Source of the DNA: Penicillium oxalicum
Lineage: Eukaryota; Ascomycota; Eurotiomycetes; Eurotiales; Aspergillaceae
Length of the DNA stretch: 64,000 nt
Assembly (NCBI RefSeq): GCF_001723175.1
Contig: NC_064654.1
Location: 2,108,001 to 2,172,000, forward strand
Direction: 5' to 3'
In this document: positions 47,509-59,586 of the stretch, piece by piece
Numbering within the stretch: position 1 is the first letter of the stretch
Layout of the letters: each line of letters begins with the position of its first letter
Made by a program: the position numbers and the translations under genes
Notes under the pieces: generated by a model
What the model was told of the DNA's origin: nothing
What the model saw: the letters and a program-made list of their open reading frames with translations, nothing else
Databases searched by the model: none

Positions 47509-47685
47509 CTAAACTCCGTACTGCTTGATGTACTCGACAGCAAGACCCTCAGTCTGGAATTTTCGGGAGACCTCTGCTCGGCGCGCAGGTGCCTGGGAGA
47601 ACCGAAGATAGGCGGAAGTTGAAACGGCAGCGGCCAGGCGCTGCAGTCGTCGTGCGTGGCCTGGTGCTCGTGTTTCATCGTCCAT
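47509..47685 (-). CDS. Possible small protein or last exon of a larger gene
   Basis: A frame of 58 codons from ATG 47685 to TAG with good fungal codon use, encoding a basic helical segment rich in Ala and Arg and ending VEYIKQYGV. The frame is open further upstream to a plausible acceptor (TTTCTACAG, just above 47734), so the true gene may have a 5' exon that I could not identify. No family recognised. It could be a small mitochondrial or ribosome-associated protein, but nothing proves it. Confidence 0.35.
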   Translation of the reverse strand: MDDETRAPGHARRLQRLAAAVSTSAYLRFSQAPARRAEVSRKFQTEGLAVEYIKQYGV

Positions 47686-50600
47686 CTCATGAGCCACTCG
47701 TCGACCAAAGGATACGAACGCACTGGATGCTGTAGAAACGAGGACGATTCAAAAATCAAAATGGCGGATCCGATGCGTATGATTCGAGCTTCTCACTCCC
47801 ATTCTTTTCGATCCCAACAACCGCACATTCGACTAGCAGTTCTCGATCGCGCGGTGATTTTCCGGATTCAGCATCCGTCCGCCTGTGCGTTTGCACGGCC
47901 GGTGTGGCCGAAGGAAGCTGCAAGATGCCCCAAGTTGCAAAGCTCAGCCCCCTTCCCTCACGATCCGCAACGCGGAATCTCGCACTGTCCACGACGAGGA
48001 TCCCCGGTCCCCAGCAAAACGGCCGTTTTCGGTCCTCGCAGCCCTGTCCAGGTTGGCAAGCCACCTACGGGCCCATCCCGATGATGTTGCCCTGACATGA
48101 GGCGAATATTCATTCAGAACGCACCACGTTGCCAGTCGCAGTCCACTTTTCAGCTGTAATGACTTGAGGTGCTTGCAAGATTTGGGATCTCAAGATAAAC
48201 AAGCTGGTGGCCTGTAATCGATGAGCTGACGCCAGGCATACCCATATATCATCGACCTACGCTAAATGGCAGTGCTACCCGTCAGTCGTAAGCAAGGCAC
48301 AGTACAGACTACACTGTGTGAGTGTGTGCTGTATAGTACGTGAAACTCTTTTCTAGCAGGAATACTGGATTATTTACATTAGTAAGTTAGTAACAGTACA
48401 GGATACATATCCAATGTATGTACACATACTGTATCGCTTGAGAACATCGGGTCTCCGAGCTTGGGCCTGTACCCTGAAAAAGGAAAAAAAAGGAAGATGA
48501 ACCACGATACCCCCTTTGAGCACCATGCAGCTTCCAATTTAGTCCACCAAACCCTAATAGTGACGATGTCTAAGATTTCTGGCGCCCATCCGATCGCAGA
48601 GAAGCCTATCCTTGATCGGACTTTTAGGGAGGGCCCTTTTGTGCTGATTCTGGGCCGTGCAGGTATTGATCCTTGATCATGCTGATCGTCCCAGAGCAGA
48701 CTCGGAACATGAGAAAACACAACCAACCCTCTCCTTCCACGGAGACTGGGAGTATTCCCCCATCGGTCCTCACTAATGGGCAATAGGTGGGAGCCTGGGA
48801 TATACTCCATAATGGATAGAAATGAAACCCCAAGCTACATGTTCACTCAGTATGTATATACATAGAAATGTATCACCTCCCCCCTCAATTTCTAGTTCTG
48901 CACGTGGCTATATTCAAATGATTTCTTCCTGAATCCATAGTTTATCCTTGCGTATCCAGCGATCTACGCAGGAGAACTCGTACTGTACGGAACAGACGGT
49001 ATGATGTTCAGAACAGGAATCGTGAAGGGACAACCTCAGCTGACGGAGGGTCGAGCCGGCGTGGGGTACTTCAGTCTTGGGCCACCTTCGTGCTCGGATT
49101 CGCTGAGGTTCCACGGGTCCGGGAAAGTCGCGCCCAGCTGAGATCCCTGTTCTGATCGGGGATTGGGCTGACCCTCGCCGATAGTGTCTTCTCAAAGTTT
49201 GAGGGAGACGCCCATCCACATTTTCTGGTCTGGAGACATGTCTTACTTTTCCAACTGCATCTCTACGGAATAGGCAGAGATTTGGAAATATTGTGAAAAA
49301 TTATGTACGAGTCCTGCTCACTACTATATGCCGGATGGAGCATGTGTTGCCGGATTTGGTATCGGCTTGATGTGCACTAGAACAATGTGAGATTTCCAAT
49401 CTGAAGTTTATTCTGTACTCTGTACAAAATACACATGTAATGTACTTCGCAGGAGTTGAGTGTTTGTCACTTGAGCTGCTGCAGACGCTGGCATTTTGTA
49501 CCAGTGTCACCCGGTCAATACTCAATACTGTACTCCTCCCTATACATGACGAATTCCAACGTTCAACGTTGCAGCACACATGACCCGACTGGGTGATCTG
49601 ATCTGATCTGGCCAGCATTACCACTAGGAGATGACCCCCTCCCAAGCGTATCTTCCAACATTGGGGTGCTCAATCAATTCGTCCCAGTCGTCAGGACCCC
49701 GGTAGGCTACCTGCATATCAAAATGGTCATGTGGTCGCTCTAACCCGTAGTGAATAGTCGATAATGATGGTATACGAGTACACTCGGACTCAGGATACTA
49801 ACGTACAAAGCAGTTGAAATCGTGTTTGGACTCCAAGCAAAATGTTGGTTGGAATAATGCGGGTCTTCTTCGGTCAACATTCCTAGCCGTTGGACGGTTA
49901 AAAATCGGAATCTCCAGTTCTTCTTCGCCCCAAAAAAGATTTCTGCTCCACGGGTATCATCAATGAGCAGGCAAGTGGATCATTGAAGTGCAGTAGTCGG
50001 TGATAAATTTGGAAAAAGACCCCCCGGGCCAATTTTGTGCCTCTCTTGGGAGAACAAAGTGGATTGAGGCGCAGTCAGACTGGGGACCTACATCTCGACG
50101 ACTGTGGCGCCACGTCACTCGCCACACAGAAACGTGGCTAGTGGGCGCGGACTCGCCATTGCCGAGCGGGTAGATCCACCCTTTGTACAACGCACATGGG
50201 TCTCTCCCCTCCTGCGGAGTGGCTGAGGCTGTAGCCTGATCGAGCAATTGACGCCGCGCCCGCTACGGTGTTGCCGAGATTTGTGACTTTGAGATCGATC
50301 TGCATCTTTGGATATCGCTTATATCTGTCGCCGAACTCATCAAACGCTCTTGCGGTACGGCTTTTTGGGCCGTGTTGTCATGAGCACTATCATTGGACGA
50401 TGTTTTAATCTTTCAAGGGGCCAATGATGCTCGAGGAGATTTTCCTGAACTGACGAGCCCGCCCGCAGCGTGACGTGATTGTCCCCGTGACTACAATGGT
50501 CTCTTTCGAGATATCGAGACCACCTGACCTCGTCCCGTGCGTCGGGGCAATTTGGGAACCAACTGCTACTCGTAGGTGGTCTGGAGACCAGTTATCATAC

Positions 50601-51170
50601 ATTAGACCTACACCGACAACTTGCGTTCAGACTACCGTAGAAGAAAATTCTCGAATCGTTTTGCAACCATGTGGGGATGAGGCAGCGTTGCGAGTCAGAG
50701 ACGGATCCCGTTCAATACGTCAACGGGCGAACATGATCACTTATCGATAGCCCCCGTTTGAGGCATCTGACTTGTTTCGCAACTCCTTCGAGTCAGCAGG
50801 ACAACATCCCAGGCGACTCATGTCAACTTATTCAGGAAGAGACCCTGTACCAATACGTCATTCTTGTAAGGTTTCCACTAGCAGACCGTTATGTGATGAT
50901 CACTTGCGTACTTTGCTGATCTGGGTATGTAGAATAAAGTATGCACAGTATGCATAGTAGCACACACACATCCGAAAATCGGAAGAACACGACAACAGAA
51001 GAGTCTTTCCGTATACCATATATTCTCGATATGAGACAGTGATATCCATATCGTCGCCTTTATTGTTTCGGAATTGAGTGGTCCCAAATTGACAAAGCTG
51101 AGGCCCTGGGAGCCTTGGAAACGAGATCAGCACCCAAAATCTGAGATGGTTAATTCCGCCTTGCGTTCAC
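47686..51170. other. Gene-poor stretch, 3.5 kb
   Basis: Only short, overlapping ORFs without motifs. AT-rich patches near 48300-48450 and 49300-49460. I looked for transposase-like frames, tRNA genes and tandem repeats and saw none. Confidence 0.5.
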
Positions 51171-52178
51171 TCATTTCCCAGGAACGGTAAATGTCCAGTC
51201 TTCCGCAAAGGTGCTATATTGAATGTCGTCACGGCCCCGGAAGATATCATCGTAGTGTGGAATGCACGTCTCCGGGTCCCGTGCCTGTTCATGGTATCGG
51301 CGACTCAGTTGCTTGAACACGGGATCATTCCACATCCGGGCCATCCACTCGAGCGCATCACTGCTGGCGCTTTCCACGGGCAGATCATAGGTGCGGAAAC
51401 GCTGATCAAGTCAGTGAGAAACGACTCGAAACGGCAGAAATAAGCCAGCAAGCCAAAGAGCAGGGTTCTCGACAAAGGGGAGCCACTCATACCGTCAGCA
51501 CCGGCCAGAAAAAGGCATCGGCAATACTGAAGCTTCCAAACAGAAATCCCTCGTCGGGTTGACCGAGCGCTGCAAGGCGCTCTTTGCTAGTCTTTCGAGC
51601 AGTGTCCCAGAGACTGAGCATCTGACGAATTTCCCTGTGGGCAGCTTCGGAGATGGGGACATTACCGCGATAGTGAGCGACGAAATTCGTGGGAAACGAG
51701 TTTCTGATCGCGCCGAAGCCAGAATGCATCTGGGCTGCGGCGCTACGGGCCAATGCTCTCAATTGGCGATCCCGCGGCCACAGAGGTCGCTCTGGATACG
51801 ATTCGGCCAGAAATTCACAGATGGCGAGTGAATCGTAGATCCTGGTATTCCCGAGCGATCGACATTCTATAATTGGCACGTATCCAGTAGGCGAGATAGT
51901 CTTGACCTAGATACTTTGTCAGAAAGTGTTTGGAACTCGTAGAGATATGCACATACGAGCGCACGATGCCCGAGCAGTTCAAACGCACCTCCGAAAGCTT
52001 GTGAATCTCAAGAGTGTGCGGAATCTTGAAGTACTCCAAGACGGCTTCGACTCGGCTGGTCCAGCCTGTGTCAATGGGTTCGTCAACTGTTAGATTTGAA
52101 TACAGAACGTCGGCTGTACACACTGGAATAGCGGGTATGGAGGCCAATAAGGTGAAGATCGGGCTGTTGAGCTGCCAT
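51171..52178 (-). CDS. Glutathione S-transferase-like protein
   Basis: Four exons on the minus strand, 52124-52178, 51989-52065, 51493-51906 and 51171-51401, encode 258 residues; all phases fit. The N-terminal thioredoxin-fold half begins PDLHLIGLHTRYSSWTSRVEAVLEYFKIPHT and has the cis-proline and glutathione-binding pattern PTGYVPIIE followed by YDSLAICEFLAE. The all-helical C-terminal half contains LARSAAAQMHSGFGAIRN and GSFSIADAFFWPVL, matching GST C-domains. The Ser/Tyr cluster near residues 17-21 is the likely catalytic position. Members conjugate glutathione to electrophiles or act as maleylacetoacetate-isomerase-like enzymes; substrate unknown. Exon 1 is short, and the longer upstream frame in the other phase is spurious. 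Confidence 0.87.
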
Positions 52179-52836
52179 GATCAATTCTCAGGAGTCGGAT
52201 GATGCCTTGGATTACAGTGTTGAAAGTGTCAATATCGTGTAAACTACCTGGGTAGATGCCTGCTATCGATTTTTTCTCCCTTGTGACTCACTCATTTCAT
52301 AAGCCCTGGTAGTGAAGTGTGGACCTTTTAATAGCCTGCGGCCGGTCATGCCGGGCGGAGACGGGATATACTTTCCTTTCAGAGAACAAGCACCTAAGCG
52401 TGGGCTCTTGCGTCTGGAGATCCAGATCGTTCCGCAGTGTTGAACTCAGCGTATGAGGATCAAGCAAGGCGTTTGATATTCGCATCTAGATCTACAAGAA
52501 CGGCCGACTGGCACTGCCTATTTCAAGCAGTCATGCACTGGGTCACTGGAATGACACAGGCATCATATGTTTTCATAGAGTCTCCCTCCCACATTCCTCC
52601 ATGATATCAATCTTTCATGGTGAAAATGGACGATGGCTGGATACACTGGACCGGTACAATGAATTCTGTAGGACGACTATGCTGTCATGGAATAGTGCCA
52701 TCCATTTTCGAAAGTGCGGGGCAGGTCAATCCCGAGGGAACCGATCGAAATGACCATGGTTCTAGTGCCGTACGCAATACACGTATACCCGCAACCCTCT
52801 AGTCGGTTGTTTGCATGGCTTGCCACACTGATTTGC

Positions 52837-52870
<34 letters not shown>

Positions 52871-53016
52871 CAAGCATCATCAAACTTGTTGATGTTGAAA
52901 ATGCCCAGAGCCTCGACGCACCTACCACTCTACAGATTGACCCTGGCGTAGTAGCAAGGCGACTGAGAAGTCTTTCAGAACTCTTCAAAAAGGTCTGGTC
53001 AATCAACTGGCTCGAC
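52179..53016. other. Intergenic region with long poly-C tract
   Basis: Promoter space between the GST gene and the F-box-like gene. It contains a 31-nt cytosine run (listed separately). A frame reads through the C-run as polyproline, but I do not consider it coding. Confidence 0.5.
52838..52868. repeat. Homopolymer of 31 cytosines
   Basis: Uninterrupted C run on the plus strand (G31 on the minus strand), about 150 bp upstream of the likely start codon of the next gene. Such tracts can form G-quadruplex/i-motif structures and are prone to length error. Confidence 0.95.
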
Positions 53017-53636
53017 ATGGTATCTTTTCTTGAGCTACCGGGTGAGATCCGGCAAAGCATCTATGCCTACGTGCTCCATCCGAACGAGTACTTGAGCGCT
53101 TATGTCCAAGTGGAGAATCTAATCACGGCACACACCGATCGGTCTCGAGGACCGAGTTGCGATACTCTGTGTCTCTCCATTAAACGATCGACTCCTTCAA
53201 TACTGCTTCTGAATAAATGGGTCACTTGGGAAGCGCTTGATGTGTTACATCGAATACCGCTCAGTCTCCAAGGCCCCCCGGGTCCTTACTTGGCCATCCC
53301 CCAAATGGAAATCACCGACTTCATCAGCAAAACACTGCTGCAGAACATTCATTTCGGCATTCTACGCCTGGACGCCGCACACAAGCAATTTGTCTTGTCT
53401 GTGCTCAATGCATGGGCCCAGAAAAATGAATTGAGAAGACTTGATGTCTACCGTCCGCGAACTGCTCTTTTTCCACGAAACCATTGGAAAGTTGTCAAAG
53501 ATCAGGTATCTGTCCTTTCAGCCCGAGCGACATGACCGTTTCATGAGCTAACCCTTCTCTTGAGATTCGAAACTTCTCGAGCACCATACTGGTAGTGTGG
53601 CACAAAGTAGACGATCCTCTTGCCGCCGAGCACTAG
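53017..53636 (+). CDS. F-box/2EXR-like fungal protein
   Basis: Exons 53017-53505 and 53565-53636 give 186 residues. The intron is GTATCT...GCTAAC...TTGAG and the second exon completes a conserved-looking C-terminus (STILVVWHKVDDPL). The N-terminus MVSFLELPGEIRQSIYAYVL has the LPxEIRxxIY pattern of fungal F-box or 2EXR domain proteins, which are numerous and mostly of unknown function; F-box members act as SCF ubiquitin-ligase adaptors. The ATG at 53017 is chosen because it starts directly at this motif; the frame is open upstream through the poly-C tract, so an upstream exon or start is possible. Confidence 0.65.
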
Positions 53637-54497
53637 GTCTTCACAAATCGTACTTGTGCTTCGTACGCTTCGATTCATGGATTGAGTGCTTCTTTTTCAA
53701 ACGAAGCTCCTCCTGGCGCAGGAATGAATATGGATGAGTCCCGGAAGGCGCCAACGGGACTCCAAACAAGTCACATGGCATGATACGATTTGGCCAAATT
53801 GGTAGTATGCATGCTGCAGCCGAATAAAATCCTGGTTCCTTCGATGCAAAGTTGGGTTTCAAATCCAAGGCGCTTAGGGATGACCAGTTGTCGTGATGTC
53901 ACAGTTCACTGGACACGATCACTTGTTGGCGGATGCGGCATCAATCATTTTCGAAGGTCGATCACGCGCCGCGACAGTAAATTGCAAATGCAATGGAAGA
54001 CAAGGGATTCTGCGACTTCGTCAATTCGGTGTTGCCGAGCAGAACTCCACGGACAAACGGTTGGTGCGGGTAAAAGAGCGGAAACCTCAAGTGGTTCCTA
54101 TCTTTGGAAGAACGTAAACAAGGGATCCAGGCTTTGTGAATGGCGTTATGGCGATTCAGTAGCGGCGCAATGATATGGGGCTCCTCGTTCCATGCGCAAG
54201 ATCTGGAGTCGGGCATGAGCCGAAGAATTGACCAATTCCTCTTGTTCCCTTGCAGCAAATGTACGTCATCTTTCTTGAATAGGGTGCAGTCGCTGCGAAG
54301 CAGTCCAGGACTAGCCGTGCCACGCCTTCTGTCGCTGAATCCAAGATTTTGGGAAGGAAATAGTTCCTGCGTGAGCGATAGGCGACGAAATTGTCCAAAA
54401 TGAAGGGCCATGTCAGCGAGCCCTGCCCAATTGATCTCCTCTCGGTGTTGCGCAAGAGAGTCAAATCAACGCATTGATCGACCGTTGCCGTTGACTC
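53637..54497. other. Convergent intergenic region, 0.86 kb
   Basis: Two overlapping minus-strand frames (53962-54464) look mildly protein-like but have neither motif nor clear start. Nothing else seen. Confidence 0.45.
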
Positions 54498-54905
54498 TCA
54501 AGCGGGAATGTCTGACGCCTTGACTTCCTGGTATTTCGATAGCACTTTCATCTCTGTGTCCCTTTCTTTGATCTTCTTGTCGATCGCTTTCTGTACCTGC
54601 TCCCTCTTTTTCTCTGCTTCTTGAATAAGAGTTCTCGCCTCCTGGGCAGCCTGTTGCTGGGCCCTCAAAGCGGCCTCTGGTGTCGGGAATTCCAGTCTCA
54701 GCTGCTCCAGTTCTGTGCCGAAATTTTCAAACTCGAGAGGCTGACAGGTAACCGGGTGATAAGTGTGCGCGTCGAGCGACCCTCCGGGAACTTGAATCTC
54801 AGGGAGATCTGGATGGATGGGTGAGGTACGGATTGCAGCATTTAGAGGCACAACCGAATTGGCCTCCGATGGAGGGGAAAGAAGAGATGTCTCCATATCC
54901 ACCAT
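54498..54905 (-). CDS. Small conserved coiled-coil protein
   Basis: 135 residues from ATG 54905; the upstream 122 in-frame codons look like 5' UTR. The first 70 residues are Pro/Ser-rich (EIQVPGGSLDAHTYHPVT). Residues ~78-130 form a long Ala/Gln/Glu/Lys-rich helix (FPTPEAALRAQQQAAQEA, then KKREQVQKAIDKKIKERD), certainly a coiled coil. No signal peptide. This looks like a subunit of a larger complex, but I do not recognise which one. Confidence 0.65.
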   Translation of the reverse strand: MVDMETSLLSPPSEANSVVPLNAAIRTSPIHPDLPEIQVPGGSLDAHTYHPVTCQPLEFENFGTELEQLRLEFPTPEAALRAQQQAAQEARTLIQEAEKKREQVQKAIDKKIKERDTEMKVLSKYQEVKASDIPA

Positions 54906-55286
54906 TTTCGCAAAGAGGGGGCGACTTCCAAAGCTTCTCAGGCATGTAGGAAAGGAAAAGACAGGAGGGCGGAAGATGGATGCGGAACTGAATTGAGTGT
55001 GACGATGGGAAGGTAGGGACCATTCCATTCTGCCCAATTCATTCTCACCGCCGACATGACCAGCGGGGAGCTCGGCATCAGGAGAGGTATCTCCTGGTTG
55101 AAATTGACACACATGAGATAATAAGTTATAAACCGGACAAAATTGCACGTTGTGGATCAGAGACTGCTTGCACTGTCTTTGTAAGCCTCGTTGATCTGCT
55201 GACGTGGGGACATACAGAGGGTCTCTCAAGGCAGTTGTTGCCTGACTAGCGTGTCCTATCCCATAATACACTTCAAGGAAAACAAG
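54906..55286. promoter_or_regulatory. Divergent promoter region
   Basis: Short gap of about 380 bp between the minus-strand coiled-coil gene and the plus-strand NT-C2 gene; it should carry both promoters. No specific site identified. Confidence 0.4.
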
Positions 55287-56588
55287 ATGCAGAACTTTGG
55301 TAAGTTCTCAGCACCCATTTCATGCCGCCGTGCCTTTTTTTGGTCGTAGGCATATGCTGAGCCAGATTTGTTGCCCTTAGTGTCAAAGAATAGAAAGGTG
55401 AAGCCTGCATCCGCCGAGAATGTCAACTGGGGCAAGACTAATAAATACTTGATTGCAGCCCAGATTTGAGCTGGTGCTCAGAGTACGTGTAAAGATCTAA
55501 GCGCAGAATTTTTCTTCCCTGACAGTTTTCAAGATTATCGATATTAATAATGTCCCACTGCGCAATAGCACGGTGTGGGTACGATGGCGGTTACCATCAT
55601 CGAGTGCAACGGAGCATCAAGGTCACACTGAGAAGGCACCTCTATCAAACCATCGTGCCTCCTGGAATTACGAGAAAGCTGTCCACGTGAGGCTCACCAT
55701 TGATCGAAACTCAATGCTCCAGGAGTGTGATGTCAACTTTGAGGTCTTCCAAGAATTTCATTCATCTCCCATCAATGAGAAGCATGTGCTAGGCAAAATC
55801 AAGCTGAATCTCGCTGAGTATGTCGACAAGGTGGACGAGGATGAAGGAGTGGTGAGGCGATACTTGATGTCAGATTGCAAGGTCAACAGCACACTCAAGA
55901 TTGGAATTGCTATGCGCCAGATAGAGGGAGATCGCAACTTCACCACGTATGGTCATTCCGTTGGTTTTTGGTCCCTCCAGACTTTGCTAACCTGTCTAGT
56001 CCACCACTCAAATCCGCCACTGTATTCGGAGGAATCGCAGGAATGGTCCATATGTCAGAGCCGGGGGACTCTGAAGAACTTGGACACCTGCCCGCCGTCG
56101 CTACTAAAAGCAGGGAAGCAGCCGACATGCAGGACATGTACCGACGTACCCTCGCAGCTTCCTGGAACTCTCGCGCTTGGGAGCTACCCGCGGATAAGCT
56201 GATCGAGGAGTTGTTCGCTGGGGGCGCGCGCTGGAACAACTCGTCTCACGGCCACCACACCGATGATTTTCCAGAAGGTGGGAGTAGAACCTTGACCGTG
56301 GAGGCTGCACATCAGCAAACCCGACCCGGAAACCGGCTTTCGCCAAGCTATGAAAAACGGCCCAAAAGTGCATCGAGCGGTCACGGTCAAGGTGGCGCAC
56401 AGTCTTCAGATTCACGCTCTGGGTACGGTCATGCCCAGAAGGGCGGTAGTATTGAACAGCAACTACAAGACAACGCAAAAGGACGTGGGTTGAAACCACG
56501 GCATGCGGAGCATGAGCTGTCGGAGTTTGACGTGAGGGAAGATTTAAGAAGCTGGGAGATCCGTGTCGAGCGACCGGAGGAGGAATGA
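55287..56588 (+). CDS. NT-C2 domain protein (EEIG1/FAM102-like) with micro-exons
   Basis: Exons 55287-55299, 55381-55397, 55459-55482, 55534-55946 and 56000-56588 encode 351 residues. The first three exons are only 13, 17 and 24 nt, but together they give MQNFVSKNRKPRFELVLR, which joins IIDINNVPL in exon 4, the expected start of an N-terminal C2 domain. The acceptor of exon 4 is TTCAAG at 55533. The C2 domain continues to about residue 150 (VWVRWRLP, RASWNYEKAVHVRLTI, LGKIKLNLAEYVD, STLKIGIAM). The C-terminal half is Ser/Gly/His-rich and probably disordered. NT-C2 proteins bind membranes or phospholipids and link to cytoskeleton or organelle positioning; the exact role is unknown. Confidence 0.82.
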
Positions 56589-57206
56589 CCATGCATGAAC
56601 GGCTAAGCTTGAGTCAAAGATATGAATTGTTCTCTCGTATTGAGACATGAATCTACTTGTCAGACTGTAGCTAGATCAACGGTTCCTTGGACGGCTCACA
56701 TCGAGTGCCCTTATCTGCACTGCCATGGACACACTAGTGTGTTCCTCACTTCTGTGCTGACTTTGGTCGAGTTCAGTAACCAGTGAAAGTTGTCTTGCCG
56801 CTAGCTCCCCAAGTATCAATTAGGAGGACTTGAATTTCTGCCAGAGGTGAATAACGGAGTAGTCCGAATCCGCAGGCCGGATTGTCCATAAGCCTGAGGG
56901 TCCCGTCCCAGAGGAGAGATCCGGTTATGACATCGGTCCTCGTGAGCCCCGACACCGCCAGCCCCACTGCTGATCCGGTGCCGAAGGCTGACCCGGAACA
57001 GTACATCCTTTGCCCAACGCCTCTACGATTCTCTTGAGCCACGACGCAGGCTAGACGACTTTCAATTCCGTCCCTTCTTGCTCATCGTTTCATTTACAAC
57101 GCGACCCAGGGTGTCTCTACGGAGCGCATCAGTTCCTTCCGACTCGGCAGCTTGAGCCCCCTCCTTCAGCATGAAGACGAAGCGCACTCAGTGAAACTGG
57201 CTCGCG
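56589..57206. other. Intergenic region upstream of YMR1
   Basis: About 620 bp with no supported gene; contains the YMR1 promoter. Confidence 0.5.
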
Positions 57207-59586
57207 ATGGAAAGAACACGGGTTGCCAAGGTGCGCTCAGCGAGTCTGCAACATATTCGAACCCATTCAAACGCGAGGGCCTGGCTTATCAGTTTCTGCT
57301 CTGCTAGGTTGAAAATGTGACTCTGGCCCGTCGCGGAGACCAAGTCGACGGCGCCCTCCACCTCACCCCTCACCACCTGATCTTCTCCCATACTCCTCTC
57401 ATCTCCAGCGAAGACGCTGCCAAAGGTGTGGTCATCAGACCCAAAGAGCTGTGGATTACATACCCAATTATTGCCTTCTGCTCGCTGCGGCCTGCCCCCG
57501 CAGCCTCCCGCCAGCTTTCCTGTATTCGCCTTCGATGCCGAGACTTCACTTTCGTCTGCTTCTATTTTAAAAGCGAAAAAAGAGCGAAAGAGGTCTTTGA
57601 GAGTATCAAGCAATGGACCTGCAAATCTGGTCGGCTAGACAAACTCTATGCCTTTAGCTATCAACCCCCTCCGCCAGAGAGAGAGTTTAATGGCTGGGAC
57701 CTTTACAAGCCGCGCAAGGAGTGGGAGCGCCAGGGGCTGTATAAAGAAACATCTGGATGGCGAGTTTCAGAGATCAATCATGATTATAGTGTATGTCTGC
57801 GTGGCTTCGACCCTCGGAAGGGAGCACAAAAAGTGACTGACGTAAATGGCAGTTTTCTCCCACGTATCCGGCTTTGATCCCGGTGCCGACTTCAATCTCG
57901 GACAACACGCTGAATTACGCAGGCCGATACCGGTCAAGGCAGAGAATTCCAGCCCTCACATATCTCCACCCAGTGAATAACTGCAGCATCACACGGAGCT
58001 CACAACCTCTTGTGGGTGTGCGCCAGCATCGTAGTATTCAGGATGAAAAACTACTGGCGGCCATTTTCTCCACCTCCCGTACAGAGCGGCCGCTAGCGAG
58101 CTTTGCGAAACCTGGTCTGGAAAGGGAAGGCTCCGATTTGAGCCAGAGCGTTGGATCGGCCGCTGATCTGAACGATTCTCTTGCGGAAGAAATTGACGAT
58201 GAGATGCTAGCTGCCCCTCGTGAAGGGCATATGGCCGATCGAATGATCTACGGTGCCCAGCAGCAAAACCTCATCGTGGATGCCCGTCCTACTGTGAATG
58301 CATTTGCTATGCAAGCCGTTGGCTTAGGCTCTGAAAATATGGACAACTATAAATTCGCGACCAAGGCATACCTTGGAATCGACAACATTCATGTGATGCG
58401 CGACTCATTGAACAAAGTTGTCGAGGCTCTCAAGGACACCGATCTCACTCCACTGGGTCCGAATCGCGATCAGCTGGCACGAAGTGGTTGGCTGAAACAC
58501 ATCGCTGGTATTCTTGAGGGAGCACGACTGATCGCCCGCCAGGTGGGCCTCCAACATTCCCATGTGCTCATTCATTGTTCGGATGGCTGGGATCGGACAA
58601 GCCAGCTCAGTGCGTTGAGCCAAATCTGCCTGGACCCTTACTTCCGTACCATGGAGGGTTTCATGGTTCTAGTTGAGAAAGACTGGATGTCCTTTGGACA
58701 CATGTTTTGACATCGCTCGGGCCACTTGAATAGCGAAAAGTGGTTTCAGATCGAGAACGAGCGCATCGGTGGCGATGCCGAGGGAACAGGGGCAGGGCCT
58801 GCCAAAGCAATTGAAAATGCCTTCCTGAGCGCCAAGGGTTTCTTCAATCGCGACAATACAAGCCGCGACTCTCTGCCAGACTCTGATGGGGAGCTCCAAA
58901 ATTACGACAATGACGGCTCAGCGAAGAGAACCAGCTCAGCCCCTCGCAGTATGATCTCCGAAAAGGAGGTCACGAAAGTCAAGGAAACCAGTCCCGTCTT
59001 TCATCAATTCCTCGATGCTACCTACCAGTTGCTTTACCAGCATCCCACGCGTTTCGAATTCAACGAGAGATTCCTCAGGCGCCTCCTCTATCATCTCTAT
59101 GCCTGTCAATTTGGTACCTTCCTTTTCAACAACGAGAAAGAACGGGTTGACTCGCGTGCGAGCGAGCGAACAAGGAGTGTATGGGACTATTTCCTCGCAC
59201 GTAGGGCGCAGTTCACCAACCCGGACTATGATCCCGAGATCGACGACCACAAGCGTGGAAAGGAGAGGCTGATCTTCCCGCGAGTCAAGGAGACTCGCTG
59301 GTGGAGTGAAGCATTTGGGCGTTCCGATTCTGAAATGAATGGGCCTTTCCCTCCGGCTGGGCCACACGGGTTGGACCCTGCTCCAGGTCGTACTCCCGTA
59401 CTCACCGGAATCGAAACCTCCCAGCAGTCTTTTGGCAAGCCGGCGAGTCGATCAGATGCCCAGAATGTGACAGCGCCTCACGATCCGACAGTCGCAGAAG
59501 AAGTCTCACATCTTAGCATCTCGGGAGAGCAGACCCCCTCTGTTCAAGGAAGAGGTGCCAAAACGGTCGAATTGGAGATGCAATGA
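57207..59586 (+). CDS. ymr1: Myotubularin-type PI3P phosphatase (YMR1), with an in-frame TGA
   Basis: Exons 57207-57230, 57308-57790 and 57853-59586 make a 745-codon frame. A PH-GRAM domain starts at residue 9 (VENVTLARRGDQVDGALHLTPHHLIFSH). The myotubularin phosphatase domain follows, with NGWDLYKPRKEWERQG and the catalytic CSDGWDRT loop (C-x5-R) at about 58577-58600. At 58708-58710 the frame has TGA within SFGHMF-stop-HRSGHLNSEKWF, where the family has Arg (CGA or AGA). The same frame continues for 292 codons with clear family sequence (VFHQFLDATYQLLYQHP, VWDYFLARRAQFTNP). As written the product would stop at 454 residues, retaining the catalytic loop but losing the C-terminal third. YMR1 dephosphorylates PI3P and PI(3,5)P2 on endosomes and vacuole. 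Confidence 0.88.

Noticed and set aside
52714..53016. In-frame extension of the F-box-like protein through the poly-C tract as polyproline
   Set aside because: The reading depends on tract length, the upstream residues look non-coding, and the LPGEIR motif starts right at ATG 53017.
53962..54464. Two overlapping minus-strand ORFs of 100-150 residues
   Set aside because: Some segments look protein-like, but there is no recognisable domain, start context or splice structure.
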